From assembly GCA_001599595.1 (NCBI GenBank), contig BCHH01000007.1, positions 2,064,719 to 2,128,718 on the forward strand: DNA of 64,000 nucleotides, in the 5' to 3' direction. The number at the start of each line of letters is the position of its first letter. Position 1 is the first letter of the stretch. The notes beneath the pieces were generated by a model. The model was given only the letters and a program-made list of their open reading frames with translations, was not told where the DNA came from and ran no database searches. Positions 10,712 to 22,644 of this stretch are shown here, piece by piece. This DNA is from Beverwykella pulmonaria. Its lineage: Eukaryota > Ascomycota > Dothideomycetes > Pleosporales > Melanommataceae. The position numbers and the translations under genes were made by a program.

Positions 10712-12705
10712 TCATTCCGCAACAGCTGCGATGTCACGACCCTCAGGTAGAATTCTCAGAGCCCCTACATCATCGCCATTGCCCGACTCCTTAGATGAAC
10801 ACCTCACCCTCCTTAGTCCTTGCTTTTTGCGCACGTAGGTCTCCATATCTTTCTCATGAACGTATTGAAGAAGCGGGGCGTCGAAGACGTGCGCAACATC
10901 GAGAGGATTGAACGATCGGAGCACCAATATCTCGCTTCTCGCCTTCCAGTAGAGCGGCACAATGGCTACGACTGCAAGAAGACTGCAAGCAATGGCACAT
11001 GCGAGGAACGGAATGCTCACAGTATAGGCAACAATATGTCTCTGGCCGATAAGTTCAACATTTTGCGTCCAATTTTGAGCCCGTGACAGGCCTTCCTGGG
11101 CAAGTTCGGCATTTCCAAAAAGGATAACAGGGTCAGCGACAGTAGCCGCGACCACGGCAGTACGGAATGCCATCTCGCGAAGTCTGTTAAGAACGAATTG
11201 GGTGGGATCTCCAAAGGTAGTGCTGCAGCTGACGTTGTTGATATCCCCGTGAATGAAGCGCTTAGCAAGCAAGTAACGTATGTTGGTGCCACCAAACGGT
11301 CCACCTTCTTTGCCACCTGTATATATGTCTATCTCTTCGTTGAACTCGGCCATGAACCACGAGACCCAGTGCACGGTCGGACCCCAGGGGTATGGGAAGT
11401 CCTGGGCTGGAGTAAAGGTAGTGGGGAAACTCCAGGTTGGGCTAGAGAATCTAGTCAGTTAAAACACTTCCGCAAATAGGTGAAAATTAGCATATACGTT
11501 TGAAAGAGGACGTTGTCGTCCTGCCAACTCTCACTTCTTAGGCTCAAGATTCCGTTGCTGAGAACGACGTCATACTCAACTACGGCGTGATGCAGCGAGC
11601 ACTTGTGAATGGAGAGATTTCCACCGCAGACGGATTCGGACTTGAAGAGATTAGTTATTTGAAACCAACCTTGCTGTTCCGCAGCAGCCTGGGCCTCGCC
11701 AGCCGCATCATCTAGTGAGCTGTTGAATGTCAATTCTTGTATTCCGCCTGGCAGAACGGCTGAGCTATTGAATACTGGTACCGCACTCCCAATCGATGTA
11801 TCAGGATCTTGGTACATCTGTCTGAGCGCGCTATCGGATGAGTTGTCCCATGGAATATTGGACACGTCTGAACATTTTATCTCGAAACCGTAGCCCTGGC
11901 ACGTATCAGCTTGAGGCTATAATCAGACAGTGGCACGCACCTTGACTTTGCCTTCACACTTATCATCACATTCCTTTTCATTATTCGTGATGTTAAGTAT
12001 AGGTCCTCGCTCCACATAAGCATCGTACGCCCCATCGAAGAGCAACGGATTTCCAACTGAGCCTTGGAACAAGAAATTTGGCGGAATAAGCTGAGCGACC
12101 TTAAGCTCCTGCTTTCCAACTGTGTGCCGTATAGTATTGCCATCGACCGTTGAAGCGCGCTGGAATAGTGGGCCACGCAAGGCTGACACGAGACACAGCA
12201 CCGAAACGACCGCCAGGCCATCGCCGCGAAGACGGAAGAGGTTCTTGAGCGCTCCGAGAATAGACTGCGATTCGTACAAGTCGTACATTTTTCGTAGCGT
12301 AGTCCCGCGGGTTGCTGCGTGCCAGTACGTCATTTCAGCGGCTTTTGCGACGGCAAACATGGTCAATCCGTCCATGATCGTTGATAAGACGGAGAGCCAG
12401 ACCTGGGGTTGGATTTGCACATTTTGAACTCTCCATCGCTCGATTGGTGAGCCGCGGCTCGCAAGCAGCACGCCTACTGCTGCGCCTGTGAGAAGAATGA
12501 TAGCAAGTAAGGCCGCCGGACATTGTAGCGGAAGCGACGTTGGTTGAAACGTTGAGCGTGTAACTTTCGTGTTGCGTTTGACTTCATCCGGTGTCTTTTT
12601 GTCGTGTAGCGATCGCAATTCTACATCTGTACTAGTGTTGGATGCCTGAGCAGGGTCGTGTTCGTGGACTCGTGCATACGAGGATCTAACACGCGGAGTT
12701 GTCAT
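10712..12705 (-). CDS. Large polytopic membrane protein, DUF3176-like
   Basis: Three exons (11941-12705, 11498-11895, 10712-11450) splice in phase to 633 residues. An acidic, soluble N-terminus of about 65 residues precedes a helix (ALLAIILLTGAAVGVLLAS). The family-like segment QPQVWLSVLSTIMDGLTMFAVAKA and a YWHAATRGTTLRKMYDL stretch come next, with another helix near residue 155. A long Cys-containing, N-glycosylation-rich extracellular domain follows, then a final helix (FLACAIACSLLAVVAIVPLYW) and a cytosolic tail. The layout resembles the fungal DUF3176 proteins, whose function is unknown. The frame is intact and ends at TGA/TAA-bounded 10712. The family assignment rests on the pattern around the first helices and is tentative. 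Confidence 0.75.
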
Positions 12706-12828
12706 AGCTGATCGATCCTACTTTTTAGTCCCAGTGCCCTAGTACACTACTTGGAATACTCTGCGGTCGCAAAAATTTGTGGTTTTGGGGAGCGTCTTTA
12801 TCCCACGTACCGCCAACATCGCCCGTAC

Positions 12829-12973
12829 ACGGGCCACCTATTTGATGGCCAATCGGATGAAAATCTCCGAGCTGCCTGCGCCACTGCACAGACAGAATTT
12901 GTATGGAAAAGGGCTGTAGGTTATAATTGTTTTCGAGAATTTGCATCTGATTGGCTATCAAAAGGTGGCCCGT
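12829..12973. mobile_element. Small foldback element (MITE)
   Basis: A 145-bp unit whose two ends form an inverted repeat of about 39 bp beginning ACGGGCCACCT, with about four mismatches and two one-base indels. The middle of about 65 bp is unique. It lies about 125 bp upstream of the membrane protein start codon. I could not define a target-site duplication. Confidence 0.7.
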
Positions 12974-13674
12974 AAGCGCAGGCTGCACAGTTTGCTATTG
13001 GCCCCTAACATGACCAAGTATGCACGTTGTGCGCTAATCTGTTTCAGATATCTCGTCGAATTTCAAAATCGTGGCAGTGCTACGCAGACGTACTTTTTGA
13101 GTTTTAGGCTTCTAGCCCTGCTAGGGCCGTTAACCAACTGCGCCCCTAGCGCTAGGCTACGTGCCCTAACCCGCCTTATCCGTGTCATTATACCTATCAT
13201 CTCTAGAATCCTTACGGTGCGTAATACAGGCGGGCAGAGGTAAGAGTCGCGGAGTAGCAGGAGACGTCCCTGTAGTGCACACGCATAAGGCACATCAAAC
13301 AGGCTGAAAGCAGGTAATTTAATTGATGGGCATGTATGGCTGGGGAGTTCAGTTGTGCTTAGCCGCAAGCCTCATGGGCGCATGGGCGCAGCGAATCTGG
13401 GCACGTTGTCGTGGGCTGGGCCCTGATTACGAAGGAGCTCGGTTTTTTTTGAGTTTTGGCCCGAGCTTAGACCCCACCAAAATGCAATCGCGACGCAACA
13501 ATCGCACCCACAACGACCGCACGCGTTACAGGCGGCTTTGCTACCCTGTTCTGCTTGTATTGAAAGGGCTTGCAACAATTTATTACACTCATTTTGATCG
13601 TTGTGGTGGAGAAATAAAGCAGTTCAAAAATGAGATGGTTGGTGTTGATGTTGGTGCGCGACGCAGGGCCAAAA
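12974..13674. other. Spacer, nothing recognised
   Basis: Open frames here are short and mutually overlapping. The last 60 bp before 13675 (purine-rich, GTTGGTGTTGATGTTGG) could be the internal end of an LTR element, but no protein motif supports this. Confidence 0.35.
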
Positions 13675-14038
13675 TGTTACGGCCCAGTCCGTCGCGGGGT
13701 AACATCGGATGATCGGCAAAGGGAGACACCGAGGTCACATGACCAGTCTCCCTCTTGGCCAAGGGAGACACATGCCAACGACAGAAATATATAAGGGAGC
13801 TCCCACTCCCATGATAGATAGCTCTTCGTAGCCATTGCTCAATATATAACCTTGTCTTTGGAATTTCATCATCCAGTTTCTCCTGTAACCTGGGAGATCC
13901 ACTTGCCGTCTGTATATCGATTGTTCTACTATCTTGTAGTGAACCGAGCACGTCATCTTTCCATACTCACTGAAGCTCCCCTCACGCATACTCCAAACGA
14001 ACCCTGATCAAGTCCGAACTTGCAGTATAAACGTTAAC
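13675..14038 (+). mobile_element. Probable LTR of a retrotransposon
   Basis: The segment starts TGTTACGG and ends CGTTAACA, an inverted terminal pair with the TG...CA ends of LTRs. It contains a TATA-like ATATATAAGG near 13787. The flanking bases do not match, so no target duplication supports it. It may be one LTR of a longer, decayed element or a rearranged copy. A degraded LINE begins shortly after it. Confidence 0.5.
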
Positions 14039-14109
14039 AATAGCGCGAAGCATAGACAAAGAACCCTCGCCAGCTATTCGACAACCTTACGAAAGCCTAG
14101 TCAACAGCA

Positions 14110-14749
14110 CTATTCCTTATGCGCACTAAAACAATAGGATTAAACAGATGGCTTACTACCTAACATGTCCCTAGCGTTACAAAGGAATGCACATGTGGGT
14201 GGCGCAAACAGACAATACAACATGTAGTCTTCTACTGCCCAAGATACAACCGCAAGACACTACTGCCCCGCCTGCGTAGCGAAAGTCTACGCAAAGTGCT
14301 AGGAGACCCCCCACAAGCAGGAGCTGTGGCGAAGTAGTTTATACAACAGAACGTCTTGCGGCAATTTACAGTCGCAAAAGAGCTAGAGAACAAGGCAATT
14401 GACAAATACCAGCAAGCAAACAGACTATCAACGTGGGAGCGAAGGCGTAACAACAACGAAGAAAATGCCTGAACCTTGCCCTCTCTCTTTCAACTCTCTC
14501 AACTCTACTACCTACTTTCCCTCAATCTCTCTTTCTTGATTTCCCCTATACATAGGGGCAAGTGTGACAGGACGGGCGGTCAATCGTTAAAGAAATATTA
14601 GCTGTATACGCTCAAGAGCGTACTAACAGTATATGAGGTACTCGAAGGGTTTCCTTGTAGATAGGTTTTTCCTTAGGCAAAAGTCTGCATAGCCCTAACC
14701 AGGGCCGGTACCAGACGGTAAATAGAATAAATAGTAATAATAATAATAA
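14110..14749 (+). mobile_element. 3' end of a Tad-like LINE, 5'-truncated
   Basis: One plus-strand frame ending with TGA at 14472 reads RTKTIGLNRWLTT, a TAA stop, then ECTCGWRKQTIQHVVFYCPRY. This C-x-C...H...C knuckle is typical of the C-terminus of fungal LINE reverse transcriptases. A second in-frame stop (TAG, 14335) interrupts the remainder, which ends NNNEENA. A 3' untranslated stretch of about 250 bp finishes with an A/TAA-rich tail (about 14717-14749, TAATAATAATAATAAA), the usual LINE tail. Both stops fit C-to-T decay. Confidence 0.75.
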
Positions 14750-15249
14750 ATTTCACGTGTGCACAGAGTTACGGTCGCTTAAAGTCAAAATACCCCTCAT
14801 ATTTTGCGGCACGGTGGGTTTTGCGCGACCCAAGGACGGACGTTACCGTATTTCCCACGTTACTTGTTTCTTCTTTTAAATAATTAGATGCAAAAGGAAG
14901 AGGCGCACATCGACGATTGTCATGTCAAAGACCAAGATGGCGTGATTCGAGAAGGAGTATGAGAGGTCAAATGTAGATAGTATTCCTACCGCCTCGATAT
15001 AGGTGCATGCAAGATAAGCAGAAACACGTCAAAAGTATCTACAGATAGCAAGATCTTCTAATGCCAGTACTTTGCCTACAGGCCACTCAAACCCCCATGA
15101 AAATGCTAACCAATCGTCCCATGCGCCAACGCCCTATATATATTTTGGGGTCTTTTTATATAAGCAAAGAAGAGTCGGAAAATTCTTGCAAGAATTGCGA
15201 TCGTCGGCTTACACGTTTCATCCGTGTCCGATAGTAGCTAGAGCGGCTT
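14750..15249. other. Spacer, nothing recognised
   Basis: Downstream flank of the P450 gene. No gene or repeat is identified. Confidence 0.4.
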
Positions 15250-16906
15250 TTACTCCCGAACTGGCGTTAATTTGACTTTAAGCGCTGGCTTCTGCCAGAG
15301 TGTGTATACCTCCTGATCCCTCCAGTTATCGCTTTCGGGCTCGAGAGTCATGTCGAAGTGAAATAATATCTTAGAGAGAATAATGCGCATCTCGTGGTAT
15401 GCCAGGTTCTTTCCAAGACAGTTGCGAGGCCCGTATGAGAATGGCTGAAGAGCGCTCTTGTTGTCCGAGTCGAAGCGTTCATCCTCGCCAGTCCACCTTT
15501 CAGGAATGAAGGTTTTGGGCTCGGCGAAGTTCTTGGGGTCTTGATACATTGCGAGCTGTTGGCAGGAGACGGTTGTCTGTGAGGCAAAGTTAGCAACGAC
15601 TTCGGAAGTGTTAAATTTTGGGATGAACACTTACTCCCCCTGGAATCCATTCTCCGCAAACCTCGGCACCTTGGGGTGGAACGAGGCAGGGAAGACCAAT
15701 CGGCACCGGAGGGTACATGCGCAGACCTTCTTCAAGGCATGCACGGAGCCACTTCAGGCGCTGGAGATTCTCGATAGTAATGTCGGCGTCCGTCTTGAAT
15801 GCTCCACGGATTTCCTCTACTAGCCTCTTGAGCGCCGCTGGGTTCTTCAACAGGTACCACGTCACACCGCTAAGCAGCGTCGCAGTAGTCTCGGTTCCTG
15901 CAATCATGAAAACAGTCGTGTTTGCATACATTTCGCCCTTAGTCAGTCCCCGGCCTTCTTTGGCGTTCATGACCAAGTTCCAGATATCTGGCTCGTTGGA
16001 TCCGCGTTCGATTCGGCGGTCAACACGCTTGGCTGAATAGTCAAAGTGAATGACGCGCTTGTTCTGGAATGTGTTTCCGGTGAGCTTCTTCGCGAACGCC
16101 ATGAGGCCTGGCCAGTATCGAATGACACCAATCTTGGAGCCGGTGCGGATGGATTGGAAGATGTTCTTCACCCATGGCGCGTAGTCGTTGTTATCCAACA
16201 GATACAGCGGCTCGCCAAATGTCAGGTCGGACATGATGTCGAAGGTGGTGTAGTTGTACATGCGGACCATATCAACTTGGTGCTTCGGATCCTTCGAAAC
16301 TTCCTTCAGCTTGTGGACTAACAAATCGGCATACTTGGCGAAGAGAGACTCTTGCAGCTTCAGCGCCTTGTCAGAGAAAGCATTCGAGAAGATGCGGCGC
16401 ATGCGGGCATGATCGACATCGTTGGCTGAAATGATGGTGTGCACGTCGTTGATCGCTGGGACGAACCAATCCGGGTGCTTGATGATGTGGGCCTTACCAG
16501 GCTTCTGGTGGCCGTGAATGTCTTTCCAGGCGCGCGAATCGTTGAAGCTGAGTTCGTGGGGCGAAACGCGCACTACGTGGCCGTATTTCTCATGCATTGC
16601 ACAAATCATGTCCGTATATGTCCCCCGCCAGACGTGGAGGACCATGGGAATCTGTGTGATGGCATAGAGCTTTGGGCCGGGATAATTCCGCAGCGGGTGC
16701 AGGTATAATCTGTAGAAGGCATTGCTAATAAACTTGAGAGTAAACTACACAAAGTATTAAGAAATGACACCAACGTAAACCCGATGAGCTAGATTTGATC
16801 GACTCACGAATGCTACTATGGAAAGGAGCGCCCGGCTGAATGTGATGTTCCGGATGATATTCGACGGAACGATAAAAGAAAGGACTGGAACCGCTTCGGT
16901 AGACAT
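15250..16906 (-). CDS. Cytochrome P450 monooxygenase
   Basis: Three exons (16808-16906, 15635-16744, 15250-15576) splice in phase to 511 residues. An N-terminal hydrophobic anchor precedes the proline-rich hinge LRNYPGPKLYAI. The I-helix oxygen-binding motif AGTETT, the K-helix EEGLR, the PERW segment and the heme loop FSYGPRNCLGKN (axial Cys about residue 456) are all intact. The WRGTYTDM...KYGHVVRVSPHELSF opening is typical of the isotrichodermin C-15 hydroxylase-like (CYP65) group, which I give as likely only. It would act at the ER membrane with a P450 reductase. The ATG at 16981 is a possible longer start; 16906 is chosen because the anchor then starts normally. No other biosynthetic gene adjoins it. 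Confidence 0.93.
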
Positions 16907-18979
16907 GTTAAAGAGTGACTTCGAGGACGATGCTGAAAGGTAGAGGATTGATAAGGCAAGCAGGTGGGATACATTTGGCAAGGGAAAGGGCCAGCAGGAA
17001 TCGAAGGACCTTTAAGCAATCAACTGCGAGGCAGAAAATGGGCTCAAGGTTACCCTGCTGATGTTGTAAGCCTCTAGGGAGGCTGAGGATCTCAATAATC
17101 CCCGGTGTTGTTGCCGCAAGATGACCCATAGTCGAGCAAATGGCGTCAAGTCCTAGGTATTGAAGGGGAACCATACATTGTCCGTCCGTACGCAGGATCA
17201 AGAAGGTTAATCCCCCTATGCGCATGGTAGAGGTCCATTTCGGGGATGAGAAGGCTCAAGTAAGATGCTACCATGCAAGCATGCTGAAACTCGGGCTCGC
17301 TGTCCGGCGGGTGATCGAAGGCTGTGCTCCAGTGGGCCAATGAGTGGGCAGTGCGCGCTATGCTCTTGCACGATGGGCTACAGTTTGGCCAGAGGTATAA
17401 TCTCCGTAGCACCTTGTATGGCCTGATACTTAGAGCGGTCGACATCCGGTACCGCCTCAGTGCACGTCAGGCTTTGATGTGGGAGAGAAGGTGCACAGTG
17501 GATTTGCGGCTCGAGGCCGCGTCGGGGCTTATTAGTGGCCGCTAATCCGCATACAGCCTAGCGTAGGGAATAAGCATTTTCAGGTCTACAATTCTATAAG
17601 GCTGGGCATACCCCTGACACCATGGATTCACACCAACGTAAGAAGTTTGTCCAACACCGATGCACTTGTCCTGCGCGGGGCTGGTGACCCACTGGTGACC
17701 CACTGGTACTATTTGGAGAAAGAGCTTTGACCAATATTAGTGTTCCTCAAGTTGAAAAGAGTATCCTGTCATTTAAGACTTCGCTGCCAAATACAGCTTC
17801 AGACAGAATGTACATGCATAACGAAGTGACGTAACAGGGACAATTGCCTCAACAAATCGTGGAAACGAGATCACAGTCCACAGAGCATCACAAAACGTAC
17901 GCAAGGATGCAAGTCAGTAAACGGGGAGAAATAAGAATACTGAAAAAGAATAATAAGCGCGTTCCTTCTCCGGAAAAAAACGCGGGGATTACTGCGCAAC
18001 TTGTTTCAGATCTTAGCAGCGATGAGAACTTCAAGCGTTGATTTTCGTACATCATGTTGTCAAATTTTCAGCACAGAAGAGCGGCGGCATTTTTTGATTT
18101 CCTCAAATTTTTTCATTTCAAATTTTCAGATATTGCCAGTAAAGCGAATCAGAATCTTTGCCCTCCACTTTACATCGAAGAACATTTGCATTTAGTTTCC
18201 TATAATGTACCCGCTCAAAGCCCGATCGGAAAAGCCTATGCGCAGGCGACGTAAATATTTTCCTGAAGAGGTTTAGTCTTGCTTCGCCCTTCCCGAACTG
18301 CGCCTCTCATGCGCAATCCTCCCCAAGGCTTTGCGAACCGCGACGCGTGTGATCCTTATTTTATGTCGGTTGTCTCCTCTCTGACCTCCGTTCATGCTTT
18401 CAACTACAATCCGCCGACATTCTCCACCAATTTCAAAGGAGCAAATACGGTTTAAGTTCACGATACGACCGTGGCGCCATCTCGCTCGCTAAAGACATGA
18501 TCGGCACATCCGAGACAATGTGACGCAGTCGTGGGAGGCGATTGCGGCTCTACAGTAACTTACTCGTACCCTTCATTAATCTGAAGATAAACTTCTTCTT
18601 GTGGAGCTGATATAGTAGGCTGCTTATGAATTTGACTGCTGATTATAACGGGAGGAGGGTCTAATTGGTCAGTTGAACCATAGTCAGGGCGGGTAGGGGC
18701 GAAATGTGGCAAGTTCGAGCTCCATTACGTGTTTACGTAATAAAGAAATATATTTGCAGGTGAGGGCTGTACAAAGTCTCTATTGTATTACATTCTATGA
18801 ATATGGACAATGAGAGAGCAAACTAAATTGGACTTTCATCTCGAGAGAAGAGGCCACTGCACCATGTTGAAACCATATCAATAACTCGAGTGATAGAACT
18901 CACAATAAACAATATCTTTCTCTATTATCATACCGGCTTGTAGGGAAAACTCTTAGAGTCATTTATCATACCATTAACC
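16907..18979. other. Intergenic, no recognised gene
   Basis: A 99-codon minus frame (17146-17445) has ordinary composition but matches no family I know and is followed by stops; it may be a gene remnant. At 17683-17709 a 14-bp unit (CTGGTGACCCACTG type) is repeated about twice. The rest is AT-rich with no coding signal. Confidence 0.4.
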
Positions 18980-20087
18980 TTAGAAAAACGCAACACATAA
19001 AATGACGGCCAGGCCTGCAGCAACCCAGCCGCTTCCACCAGCATTGATTCCACTTGCCATTCCGCTTGCAGTATTCTTAGATCCCGTGATATTCAATTTC
19101 CCATCCGTAACTGGATTCGCTTCAGATGTAAGTAACTTAGGCCCAGTGATCGCATCACCGGTAAAGGTATAGATGAGTGTCGGATTTCCCGGCCGTCCAT
19201 AAACCATAGCTGTGATAACGACTTCCGCCTTTTCTGGTGAGATATGGCCTTTCATTGACATAGAAAGCACATTGCAGTCGGCAATCAAGAAACCCGACTT
19301 GTAATCCCAGCTCGAGAAGCTGCTAGTACACTCTCCAATACGGTACCACAGTCCCTGGTCATCGGCGTACTTATGTGTCGTCAGCGTGCCGGCGATGTCG
19401 AAACCGTCACCGCTCTTGGTGCTGTTCAATGTCCATTGCTGGCCGTATTCATACCCCGACTGGCTTGACACCATATACACGTCACCAGCCGTATCAGCGT
19501 TTGCTGTTTTGTTGTCCAATGCCGGATAGAACCATGTCAGAAGCATGTAGAAGGGGTTGTCGTCGTATAAGGAGCGAGTGCGGTTCGTGCCTGCAATGAT
19601 GCCTGTACTACCAATGCGAAGCTGATAGCTATAGGACGACTCCTGGGTTGCATCGGGGCAGTTCCCAGCACCGTTGTTCTTGGTCTCTATCTTGGCTGTA
19701 CCGTTGTACTTCAAAGGTCAAGGTTAGCAAAAATTGGACTCTAACTACTCATGTTCCACATACTAAAGTGTCCAGCGGGCTCAGGATCTTGTCAGTGTCA
19801 TGGATCCAAAAATCGTCATCGAGGTCGCATCGCCCTGGGTTGCCAGCCGTGACGTTTTTAAGAGCAGGATCGTTTTGCGACATCTTTGATGATTGAGCAC
19901 AGATGGGTCGGGTGTCTGTCATTGTGAGTCGGTTTTATTCAAGATACTCTATAAGTTCTGGGGAGAGTTTGACAAGGGGAGACATACTTGCAGTGCATTT
20001 GCCAGTGTAGGGGGTCAGTTCGTCTCTTGCTTTCGCATGAGTGAGAACCGCCCATACGAGCATGGAGATGATAGGGGATGTTTTCAT
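18980..20087 (-). CDS. Secreted protein, possibly GPI-anchored
   Basis: Exons 19988-20087, 19764-19915 and 18980-19708 splice in phase to 326 residues. A signal peptide (about residues 1-20, cleaved after THAKA) is followed by a soluble domain with Cys in TGKCT, RPICAQ, GRCDLDDDFW, GNCPDAT, GECTSSF and IADCN, enough for three disulfides. It also carries several N-glycosylation sites. The C-terminus is a Ser/Gly-rich spacer followed by a short hydrophobic tail (GWVAAGLAVILCVAFF) with no charged end, the form of a GPI-attachment signal. I do not recognise the family. A cell-surface or effector-like protein is possible but unproven. Confidence 0.8.
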
Positions 20088-21990
20088 TGTGCTTAATGAT
20101 GGAATATGTCGAAATATTTGCGTCGGGAGACGGTGCTAGATAGAATCTGCGCCTCATCTATATAACATTTCTCAGCGGCCAGATTTGGCCCGTGTCTGAC
20201 GCCTACATTTCCAAGAGTTTTCAGACTTAACTATGGCCATACGAAGCCAGAGCCAACAGGAAAGAATGCCATTCTTAGCCTTACCTTGGCAGAGGCTTCT
20301 TGTCGCACGAATATAAAATGCTGTGGTTGGCTTGGCTGCGGCTGATAAGCGAGGAGATAAGGTGAGAGACCAGACACGCTTCAGCTCTCGAAGAAATCAT
20401 AAAGGCCAAGAGATATGGCTGCAGATAGTCCTTCCCCTGCCAAGGTGCGGCTGATCGCGAAGACATGTGATCACTGACAAAACAAAGTTTGAGAAATTAC
20501 AACAGGCAAAGGCTCTGAATCAGATAAACGACGAATGTGAACTAGTTGCCGATATCTCAGAGCAATGGCAGCCGCACTATCGACCAATAGGTCAGTTTCC
20601 TTTCGCTTCCTAGAGATTGCACCATTTCACTCGCTAAATTTACAATGGCTGTATCATAAGTCTGCGCAAGACAGTCGTACCTAAAACAGAGCAGCCCATG
20701 CAGGGTTTATACTCCAACGACTGCGGTTTTCTGTATTCACAACGCCCTGAACTTGCGCTACAAAACCTTGGGCTCAGCCATACAGATAAGGCGATGTGAG
20801 GTCGTTTGCTCTTTTGGGATGGTTAGTATCATGTCGCAATCTCATCAAACGAATACACCTATGATTACAAACATTATCGTAACACCTGACCCCCACCCTG
20901 CTTACGGCTATGATTGCTTCCTTTGATCGCGGCCTCAACAGCGGCTTCTCTTCACAATGCATTCACCCACCTTGATCACATGATGAAGATACAATGCCAA
21001 ACAGTTTGCATTACAGAAGAATAGAATAATATCCCTACCTAGGTCGCCGGACGCACCCTGTGACCGGACAAGCCATAGGCACTTTACCTTTACAGCTGTT
21101 TTAATTTTGCATACTGTCTCTATTTACATATTTCTACGTAAGACGTGTATAGTGGTTACTTCTGAACTCCTAAGACCCCCCCTACCTAAAAATCACAACT
21201 ATATCACCACCCTACAGCCCGATTAGTAAAGAGCCTCATACATAATATAATACGACCCTAGGTAGCACAGCTCCACAATCAGGCTTTTATTACTCCATAT
21301 TCAGATGAAAGAGTTATGTTTGAACTCAAAAACCTTACTATTGCACGAGAAAATCGCCATCAGCCCTAGGGCCGCTGTAGAGCGCGAATTTACCCAGTGT
21401 CGCCACGCCGATCGATGCCTTCAAATCAAAGCTATCCCGATTCCAGCTAGTGAGAGATATCCCCGCTGCGATCTCGATGTGGTTATTGAGCCTGTGGGTG
21501 TGCGTTGAAGGACCTATAATTCGCCTGGTGTCACTGCCGAAATATCTGTCGTAAGATTCGCAACTAAAAGCTCATCTCGCTAGGAGTGTCGTTGATTTAA
21601 TTTAACTTAACTAGGTCTCAAAAATGAGCTCTAGAGAGGTCATACACTTGGAAAAACATTATGTGAAGGCGGTGAGTCAATAATTCACTTTCATTATCTG
21701 TACAAGTGGAACTCCGACATGGCAGCTACATCTATGCTGTGTAACCACACAACCTTACTATTACCCAATACCTGATTGACACACAACTAGCTGTGATGTA
21801 GGCCAAAGTCTCATGATGAAAATCTTTTAATCGCATACTTTCTAGAAAGGTCGCCCCCGCTCTAGCCCCTCAGTTTCACCCTCAGCATAATTCGCTTGTT
21901 TTACTTATACTCACACAGTTCGTTCCGTCAGTCTGAACCGACACACTCTCGACGCTCTCCTCCAAGCAGCAACCTACAGACATCCACATT
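20088..21990. other. Intergenic, nothing recognised
   Basis: 1.9 kb with only short, unconvincing frames. It includes the shared upstream region of the secreted protein and the 3CxxC gene. Confidence 0.5.
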
Positions 21991-22479
21991 ATGCCTAGCA
22001 GAAGGAAAAAGCCCACTGCAAAGCCACCCGAGCCACCCGAGCCACCCGAGTCTTGGTCTATGTATTCGTCATACCATGATGCGGTATCGAATTTAATCAA
22101 AGAGAACAATCTCTTTTTCAATTTCCACGAGGATGACGACAGCGACTGCGAAGAAGAGTATGACACTAACATCATGGGTCGTTTTAAATGTCGCACTCGT
22201 GGTTGTCCAACCCGCGGATGGTCAAGCAAGCGGATCGCCATTACCATACGCATGTATCCTGGAGAGGAATACAACGCAAGAGTATATCATCAACGCTGTG
22301 AGGCATGTAATGAGCTCAGCAAACCGAAGTTGAATGGTTCATATGCAGAAAGAGTTGCGTATCGTCTTAAAAAGTGGTCTGGAATGCAGGTAGAGAGGCC
22401 GCAATACTCAGGCCTGAGCAGAGCTCCACACAAAAGTGATCTTTGTGAAGGATGTAAACATGGTCATTGTACAGGCTAG
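21991..22479 (+). CDS. Zinc-binding 3CxxC-domain protein
   Basis: A single-exon 162-residue protein. The basic N-terminus carries three PPE repeats encoded by a 9-bp tandem repeat. The domain begins at GRFKCRTRGC (Cys67, Cys72) and continues with a predicted beta strand, YHQRCEACN (Cys103, Cys106) and the closing LCEGCKHGHC (Cys152, Cys155, Cys160). This is the arrangement of the zf-3CxxC family, also found in vertebrate receptor-transporting proteins and common in fungi, where the role is unknown. An acidic stretch (EDDDSDCEEE) precedes the domain. The length is normal and the frame is intact. Confidence 0.88.
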   Translation: MPSRRKKPTAKPPEPPEPPESWSMYSSYHDAVSNLIKENNLFFNFHEDDDSDCEEEYDTNIMGRFKCRTRGCPTRGWSSKRIAITIRMYPGEEYNARVYHQRCEACNELSKPKLNGSYAERVAYRLKKWSGMQVERPQYSGLSRAPHKSDLCEGCKHGHCTG

Positions 22480-22644
22480 GGCGGTACAACGATGCCCAAG
22501 GACCATGTGTTCAATTCGGCTCATTGAACTCGAAACGAAATGTCCGCGACCGCAGGAAAAACAGGAGTACAGCGACACCCATCGACAATCTTATCTCTAC
22601 AGCATATATCATTCGCGCCACTGGGGCAACCTGTACAGAGGCCC

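Noticed and set aside
13675..14038. Full-length LTR retrotransposon at this site
   Set aside because: Only one LTR-like unit with non-matching flanks and no gag or pol frame was found, so only a probable LTR is claimed.
17146..17445. 99-codon minus frame as a gene
   Set aside because: No recognisable motif, followed by many stops and no convincing splice joins; at most a remnant.
17683..17709. 14-bp tandem repeat as a functional array or CRISPR-like structure
   Set aside because: Only about two copies, no spacers, and the genome is eukaryotic.
15250..20087. P450 plus secreted protein as a metabolite cluster
   Set aside because: No polyketide, peptide or terpene synthase, prenyltransferase or cluster regulator lies nearby.
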